64,000 nt of DNA from Rhodospirillaceae bacterium UBA1479 (GTDB lineage Bacteria > Pseudomonadota > Alphaproteobacteria > Rhodospirillales > Casp-alpha2). The stretch spans positions 248,001 to 312,000 of the forward strand of contig DCRZ01000001.1 of assembly GCA_002325375.1 (NCBI GenBank), written 5' to 3'. Position 1 is the first letter of the stretch. The number at the start of each line of letters is the position of its first letter. Positions 59,579 through 64,000 of the stretch are shown in pieces. The translations under genes and the position numbers were made by a program. The notes under the pieces are model-generated. The model worked only from the letters and a program-made list of their open reading frames with translations. It ran no database searches and was not told the DNA's origin.

Positions 59579-60249
59579 ACCGGCTCCGCCCCGCGCTTGA
59601 GGAGGCCCTGGCGGCGGAGCGTGAGGAACTGCTGGAAAGCCTGCGCCGCCTGGGCGTCGCCGACGAACGGGTGCTGGAAGCCATCGGCCGGGTACCGCGC
59701 GAACAGTTCGTGCCAGAAGCCTTTCAGGACCGGGCCTACCGCAACCTGGCCCTGCCGATCGGTCATCAGCAGACCATCAGCCAGCCCTGGGTGGTGGCGC
59801 GCATGACCGAGGCGCTGGAGGTCACGGACCGCACCAAGGTGCTGGAGGTCGGCACCGGCTGCGGCTACCAGTCGGTGGTGCTGTCGCTGCTGTGCCGCCG
59901 GCTCTACACGATTGAGCGCCATAAGGGATTGAAGGACGAGGCCGAACGCCGGTTCCGCCATTTCGGCCTGACCAACATCACCACGCACCTGGGCGACGGC
60001 TCGCTCGGCTGGCCGGAGCAGGCGCCGTTCGAGCGCATCATCGTCACCGCCGCCGCCGAGGACATCCCGCCCGTGCTGCTGTCGCAACTGGCCGAGGGCG
60101 GGATCATGATCGTGCCGGTCGGCAGCCAGGCCAGTGACGGCGAACAACGCCTGTACCGGGTCGACAAGGGGCCCTTGGGCCTGGAGATCGAGGATATGGG
60201 CGAAGTCCGCTTCGTGCCCCTGGTGGCGGGCGTCGCCGCACCGGCGTGA
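59575..60249 (+). CDS. pcm: Protein-L-isoaspartate O-methyltransferase
   Basis: 224 aa from a GTG start in the overlap with surE. Catalytic region ALPIGHQQTISQPWVVARM; SAM loop VLEVGTGCGYQSVVLSLL; FERIIVTAAAEDIPP; LAEGGIMIVPVG. It methylates L-isoaspartyl residues to start repair of aged proteins. Unlike the Pcm-like protein at 24949, all canonical motifs are present. surE-pcm is a widely conserved stress-survival pair; the next gene is again overlapped. Confidence 0.95.
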   Translation: MNRLRPALEEALAAEREELLESLRRLGVADERVLEAIGRVPREQFVPEAFQDRAYRNLALPIGHQQTISQPWVVARMTEALEVTDRTKVLEVGTGCGYQSVVLSLLCRRLYTIERHKGLKDEAERRFRHFGLTNITTHLGDGSLGWPEQAPFERIIVTAAAEDIPPVLLSQLAEGGIMIVPVGSQASDGEQRLYRVDKGPLGLEIEDMGEVRFVPLVAGVAAPA

Positions 60250-61316
60250 CAGCGGGCATGAGGATGCGAATGACCGGAAGCTGGCGCGAAATCGGGAAGG
60301 CGGGAACGGCGGCAGTGCTGTTGTGGACGCTTGCCGCCTGCGGCGCTGCCGAATGGCCGCCACGCAGCGAGACGACCGCGACGGCCCCGCGTGCACAACC
60401 CCAGTCTCAGGCCCCCCTGCGCGCCGTCGAAGGCGTGGAGGCCCGCCGTCGCGACGGTGGGGACCTGACCTTCGTCGGGGCCTCGGCCGTGCGCGTCGGC
60501 CCGGGCGACACGCTTTACGCCATTTCACGCCGCCACCGGGTCGGCCTGCGCCCCCTGATCGAGGCCAACGGCCTGGAGCCGCCCTTCATCCTGCAGGTCA
60601 ACCAGCGCCTGGTTCTGCCGCGCGGACGCCAGCACACCGTTTCCGCCGGGGAAACGGTCTACGCCATCGCCCAGAAATACGATGTCGAGCCCAACGAATT
60701 GGCGCGTATCAACGGCATCCGACCGCCCTATACGATCCGCGTGGGTGAGGATCTGCTGATCCCGACCGGCACCCTGCAATCGGTCAAGGCGCCCCATCGC
60801 CCGGAACCGGACCCCGCGGCCCCTCAGGCCGCTACCCCATCATCCATCCAGGTGGCGCCCCCGCATCGGCCCAAGGCACCGGCGGCCGTGGCCAACCGTG
60901 CCTTGCCGGGTCCGCCCAAGCGCAGCGGCAGCGGCTTCTACTGGCCAGTCTCCGGGGGGCGGGTGATTTCGCGCTTCGGGGTCAAGCAGAGCGGCCTGCG
61001 CAACGACGGCATCAACATCAAAGCGCCCCGGGGCACGCCCGTGGTGGCCACGGAAAACGGCGTTGTCGCCTATGTGGGGAATGAGTTGCGCGGGTTCGGC
61101 AATCTGGTCCTGATCAAGCATGACGGCGGTTGGATTTCCGCCTATGCCCATACGGACCAGCTGGCCGTGAGCAAGGGCGACCGGGTGCGCCGGGGACAGA
61201 AGATCGCGACCGTGGGTGACACCGGCGGGGTGGCGGAACCGCAGTTGCATTTCGAGTTGCGAAAGAACAAGCGCGCGGTTAATCCGCAGAAATTTCTGTC
61301 GTCAAAGCCGACCTGA
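60246..61316 (+). CDS. NlpD-like lipoprotein with two LysM domains and degenerate M23 domain
   Basis: 356 aa from GTG 60246 (ATG 60270 possible). The lipobox is LAAC (about residues 29-32). Two LysM repeats: VGPGDTLYAISRRHRVGLRPLIEANGL (about 80-125) and HTVSAGETVYAIAQKYDVEPNELARINGI (about 130-175). A C-terminal LytM/M23 domain spans about 225-350. Its active-site set is incomplete: the usual H-x-x-x-D appears as NDGIN, and the final HxH as QLHF. That pattern fits NlpD/EnvC-type activators of amidases rather than an active endopeptidase. It is attached to the outer membrane and binds septal peptidoglycan. Confidence 0.88.
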   Translation: MTAGMRMRMTGSWREIGKAGTAAVLLWTLAACGAAEWPPRSETTATAPRAQPQSQAPLRAVEGVEARRRDGGDLTFVGASAVRVGPGDTLYAISRRHRVGLRPLIEANGLEPPFILQVNQRLVLPRGRQHTVSAGETVYAIAQKYDVEPNELARINGIRPPYTIRVGEDLLIPTGTLQSVKAPHRPEPDPAAPQAATPSSIQVAPPHRPKAPAAVANRALPGPPKRSGSGFYWPVSGGRVISRFGVKQSGLRNDGINIKAPRGTPVVATENGVVAYVGNELRGFGNLVLIKHDGGWISAYAHTDQLAVSKGDRVRRGQKIATVGDTGGVAEPQLHFELRKNKRAVNPQKFLSSKPT

Positions 61317-61318
61317 TT

Positions 61319-61510
61319 TCAGGATTCGATTTTGCGCTTGGCCTGGGCGAGAAGCTCGCGTGCCATGTCTTCCTGGCCCTTTTCGGCGGCCAGCCAGGCC
61401 TGCTCTATCATGTGTTTGACGGAAGGCGGCAGGCCCGCGACATCGTGGGCCATCTTTTTCAGCTCCGCGATGCGGGCTTGCCAGTCGTCATCATCTGACG
61501 GTCCCGCCAT
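61319..61510 (-). CDS. Small conserved-looking helical protein (63 aa)
   Basis: 63 aa: an acidic start (MAGPSDDDDWQARI), then two helices (AELKKMAHDVAGLPPSVKHM and IEQAWLAAEKGQEDMARELLAQAKRKI). No named domain; the AWLAAEKGQEDMARELL stretch looks TPR-like. It is convergent with the NlpD-like gene (stop codons 2 nt apart) and has GC and codon use like its neighbours. A real small gene is likely; the function is unknown. Confidence 0.6.
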   Translation of the reverse strand: MAGPSDDDDWQARIAELKKMAHDVAGLPPSVKHMIEQAWLAAEKGQEDMARELLAQAKRKIES

Positions 61511-61635
61511 AACACGTATTCCCCCTTACCAAGCAACTACTTAGCATAGCACAAACGGCGTGCCCGGCCAGTTCCCGTATTCATTGAATACGGCATAGTG
61601 GTTGCAAGAATGTCACGGGGGCGATGACGGCGCGG

Positions 61636-62493
61636 CTATTCCAGGGTTTTGCCCAGCCGCCCGGCCAGATTTTGGATGTATTGCCAGGCGACGCGGCCCG
61701 AGCGCGAGCCCCGGGTCACGGCCCATTCGTTGGCTTCGCGGCGCAGATCGACATCGGGGCCGTCCAGGCCGTAGCGCTCGGCATAGCCTTCGACGATCTG
61801 GAAATAGGTCTGCTGATCCAGGTTGTGGAAGCCGAGCCACAGGCCGAAGCGGTCCGACAGCGACACCTTTTCCTCGACCGCCTCGCCGGGATTGATGGCG
61901 GTGGAGCGTTCGTTTTCGATCATGTCGCGCGAGATCAGGTGGCGGCGGTTGGACGTGGCGTAGAACAGCACGTTTTCGGGCCGTCCTTCGATGCCGCCGT
62001 CGAGTACGGCCTTCAAGGATTTGTAGGACGTATCCTCGGTATCGAAGCTGAGATCGTCGCAGAACACCAGGCAGCGCCGCCCACCGGCGCGCACGACCGA
62101 CAGCAAGGCGGGCAGGGAGGGGATATCCTCGCGGTGGATTTCCACCAGCACGAGGGATCCCGGCTGTTCCGCGTTGATTTCCGCGTGCAGCGCCTTGACC
62201 AGGGAGCTTTTGCCCGTACCGCGCGCGCCCCACAACAACGCGTTGTTGGCGGGCAGGCCCTTGGCAAAGCGCTGGGTGTTGTTCATCAGCTGTTCGACCT
62301 GCATGTCGATACCGCGCAACAGGCCCATTTCGACCCGATTGACCTTGGGCACGGGCTCCAGCCAGGAAGAGTCGGCGTGCCAGACGAAAGCGTCGGCGAC
62401 GGACATGTCGTTTTCGGGGACGGGCGGCGGGGCGAGACGGTCCAGCGCATCGGCGATGCGGTCGAGGACCTTGTACATATCGATATCGGTCAT
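61636..62493 (-). CDS. DUF815-family P-loop ATPase
   Basis: 285 aa AAA-like ATPase. Walker A is LLWGARGTGKSSLVKALH (about 87-104), Walker B is CLVFCDDLSFD (about 141-151) followed by SYKSLKAVLDGGIEGRPENVLFYATSNRRHL, and an Arg finger region SLSDRFGLWLGF. DUF815 proteins are widespread with no assigned function. It sits opposite to yajC-secD; no partner gene is evident. Confidence 0.9.
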   Translation of the reverse strand: MTDIDMYKVLDRIADALDRLAPPPVPENDMSVADAFVWHADSSWLEPVPKVNRVEMGLLRGIDMQVEQLMNNTQRFAKGLPANNALLWGARGTGKSSLVKALHAEINAEQPGSLVLVEIHREDIPSLPALLSVVRAGGRRCLVFCDDLSFDTEDTSYKSLKAVLDGGIEGRPENVLFYATSNRRHLISRDMIENERSTAINPGEAVEEKVSLSDRFGLWLGFHNLDQQTYFQIVEGYAERYGLDGPDVDLRREANEWAVTRGSRSGRVAWQYIQNLAGRLGKTLE

Positions 62494-62579
62494 GGCGGCG
62501 GAAATTAGGCCGGAGAGCGCAAGGCGTCAATCGTCTGCGTGCCGTCGTTGGCGATGGGCAAAAATTCGCCGGTTTGCGT

Positions 62580-62607
62580 TTGCATCGCGCGGTCTTGCGG
62601 TTATAGT
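62580..62607 (+). promoter_or_regulatory. Promoter of yajC-secD
   Basis: TTGCAT (62580-62585), 16 nt, TATAGT (62602-62607), 85 nt before the yajC ATG. Confidence 0.55.
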
Positions 62608-62692
62608 CCCGCGCACCCAAATAAGACGACCGGTTTCCGGGTATTTAAGAACCGCCCCCGACGGTAAATGCGGGGGGAACGAGGAGATAAAC

Positions 62693-63124
62693 ATGTTGAT
62701 TTCGCCCGCGTATGCCCAGGCCGCCGGTGGCGGTGGTGGTGGCGGCATTGAGGCGTTCCTGCCCCTGATCCTGATCTTCGTGATCTTTTACTTCCTGCTG
62801 ATTCGTCCGCAGCAGAAGAAGATGAAGGAACACAAGCTTATGCTCGAAGCCGTCCGGCGCGGCGACAAGGTCGTCACGGGCGGCGGCATCATGGGCACGG
62901 TGACCAAGGTCAACGAAGGTGACGAGGTGATTGTCGAAATCGCCGAGGGCATCAAGGTCAAGGTGCGCAAGAGCACGCTGGCCTCGGTCGAAAGCAAGTC
63001 CGAGCCCCAGGCCGATTCCGGCAAGACCGCCGACAAGGGCGACGCCGCCAACGATGAAGGCGCCGCCAAGAAGAAGCCGGGCGGCCTGCGCGGCCTGCTG
63101 GGCGGCGGCAAAAAGGACGGTTGA
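62693..63124 (+). CDS. yajC: Sec translocase accessory subunit YajC
   Basis: 143 aa from ATG 62693, with GAGGAGA before it. A short Gly-rich start (LISPAYAQAAGGGGGGG), one helix (EAFLPLILIFVIFYFLLIRPQQKKMKEHKLML) and the cytoplasmic domain DKVVTGGGIMGTVTKVNEGDEVIVEIAEGIKVKVRKSTLASV are diagnostic. The Lys/Ala-rich tail is longer than in E. coli YajC (110 aa). It belongs to the SecDF-YajC complex. Confidence 0.95.
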   Translation: MLISPAYAQAAGGGGGGGIEAFLPLILIFVIFYFLLIRPQQKKMKEHKLMLEAVRRGDKVVTGGGIMGTVTKVNEGDEVIVEIAEGIKVKVRKSTLASVESKSEPQADSGKTADKGDAANDEGAAKKKPGGLRGLLGGGKKDG

Positions 63125-63180
63125 TCCTTTGCCCCTGATCTTCGTTTCGTCCCATTCCTGACACGTCCGGTTAAGCACCC

Positions 63181-64000
63181 ATGGTCTATTTCCCCAAGTG
63201 GAAGGTTGCGTTGGTCCTGGTGGTCTGCCTGCTGGGCGTGGCCTATTCCCTGCCCAACTTCCTGCCCAAGTCGCTGACTGAATCGCTGCCCGGCGGACTG
63301 CCGAGCCAGCAGGTCAATCTGGGCCTGGATTTGCAGGGCGGCTCGCACCTGCTGCTGGAGGTCGAGGTCGACGAGGTCGTTAGGCAATACCTGGAAGGCA
63401 TCGCCGAAAGTGCGCGCGCCGAGCTGCGCACCGCGCGCATCCGCGCCCGCGCCCTGGGCGTCGACGGCAATACGGTGGTCGTCACCATCGCCAAGGCGGA
63501 CGAGGTCGAGAAGGCGCGCAATCTGCTGAAGCCGATCGAGCCGGGCGCACAGGTCAGTGTCGACGGTGAGCGCATCACCATCACGCCCCTGGAACAGACC
63601 CTGTTGGAACGGCGGTCGTCGGCCCTGCAGCAGTCCGTGGAAATCCTGCGCCGCCGCATCGACGAAACGGGCACGCGCGAGCCGACCATCCAGCGCCAGG
63701 GCGACAATCGGGTGCTGGTCCAGGTGCCCGGCCTGAAGGACCCGGAACGCCTGAAGGCGATCATCGGCAAGACCGCCAAGCTGACGTTCCAGCTGGTCGA
63801 CATGGAAAATTCCGTGGCCGAGGCCCGCGAGCGCGGCCGGGTGCCGCCGGGCAGCGTGCTGCTGGAGGCGACCGAGGAAGACCGCGCCGTCGGCCGTCAG
63901 GACGCCTATCTGGTCAAGCGCCGGGTGCTGGTGTCGGGCGAGGACCTGGTCGATGCCCACCAAAGCTTCGAACAGCGCACCAATCAGCCGGTCGTCGGCT
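63181..64000 (+). CDS. secD: Protein translocase subunit SecD, partial at window edge
   Basis: The first 273 codons are visible. The TM1 helix (VALVLVVCLLGVAYSLPNF) is followed by the D1 signature LGLDLQGGSHLLLEVEVDEVV and the periplasmic P1 segments SVEILRRRIDETGTREPTIQRQGDNRVLVQVPGLKDPERLKAIIGKTAKLTFQLVD. SecD with SecF uses the proton gradient to pull preproteins through SecYEG. It lies 56 nt after yajC, as in most Proteobacteria. Confidence 0.96.
   Translation, partial: MVYFPKWKVALVLVVCLLGVAYSLPNFLPKSLTESLPGGLPSQQVNLGLDLQGGSHLLLEVEVDEVVRQYLEGIAESARAELRTARIRARALGVDGNTVVVTIAKADEVEKARNLLKPIEPGAQVSVDGERITITPLEQTLLERRSSALQQSVEILRRRIDETGTREPTIQRQGDNRVLVQVPGLKDPERLKAIIGKTAKLTFQLVDMENSVAEARERGRVPPGSVLLEATEEDRAVGRQDAYLVKRRVLVSGEDLVDAHQSFEQRTNQPVVG

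Noticed and set aside
1..64000. CRISPR arrays, IS elements, integrases, toxin-antitoxin pairs, biosynthetic clusters or phage genes
   Set aside because: No regularly spaced repeats, transposase or integrase motifs, or phage structural genes were found; the tRNA genes are not flanked by an integrated element or duplicated tRNA 3' ends.

Overview
The window is 64 kb of GC-rich (roughly 65% by eye), densely coding bacterial chromosome. Gene content and order indicate an alphaproteobacterium, most likely a member of or near the Rhodospirillales. The main pointers are an RpoH-type sigma factor, a PopZ-like polar protein between tolC and valS, two PAS_5 proteins, ErpA next to dgt, and the run dgt / SPOR / nagZ / M50 / scpA / scpB / tatABC / serS / surE / pcm / LysM-M23 / yajC / secD. 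I see no rRNA, CRISPR array, IS element, integrase or prophage. Genus cannot be fixed from the sequence.

Layout. 1-4.7 kb: outer-membrane lipid-asymmetry genes mlaC (partial) and mlaA, then rpoH with a promoter and a small ORF in its leader, a SAM hydroxide adenosyltransferase and an MBL hydrolase. 4.8-10.5 kb, minus strand: a MotA/MotB-like pair and a type I secretion ABC transporter with its HlyD adaptor; the ABC protein has a very long Pro/Ala-rich tail. 10.8-19 kb: a second-messenger region. A CHASE2 cyclase faces a minus-strand set made of a 36-residue-repeat coiled-coil protein, a GAF-GAF-PAS cyclase coupled to it by an ATGA overlap, and a Pat-like acyl-CoA synthetase/GNAT protein. 19-24.5 kb: a DinB polymerase with an N-terminal zinc ribbon, a secreted HExxH protein, a BKACE enzyme, and a STAS / REC-HATPase-PP2C partner-switching pair. 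24.5-32.9 kb: tRNA-Asn, tRNA-Cys, a Pcm-like protein, tolC, popZ, valS, mscS.

33-49 kb is more accessory. It holds a class V aminotransferase fused in frame to an AT-richer two-helix membrane tail, a 175-bp element bounded by inverted repeats, PilZ, ilvD, a core-type MetE, an alcohol dehydrogenase, a SAF-domain dehydrogenase, two PAS_5 genes, a TauD/AIG2-like pair, htpX, a low-GC secreted hypothetical, an MBL protein, tag, a GFA protein, an alpha/beta hydrolase followed directly by a 15-codon remnant of an exodeoxyribonuclease III gene, intact xthA, and erpA. 49-64 kb is conserved housekeeping for dNTP control, peptidoglycan recycling, condensin, Tat export, seryl-tRNA charging, stress survival and Sec export. 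argS, usually found between dgt and the SPOR gene in relatives as I recall, is absent here.

The strongest candidate for something not well described is the 13.2-18.9 kb minus-strand set: tandem coiled-coil protein, cyclic-nucleotide-GAF cyclase and protein acyltransferase. Its cyclase shares an unusual C-terminal tail with the CHASE2 cyclase opposite. Products and motifs are read from translated sequence; operons, promoters and functional links are inference.
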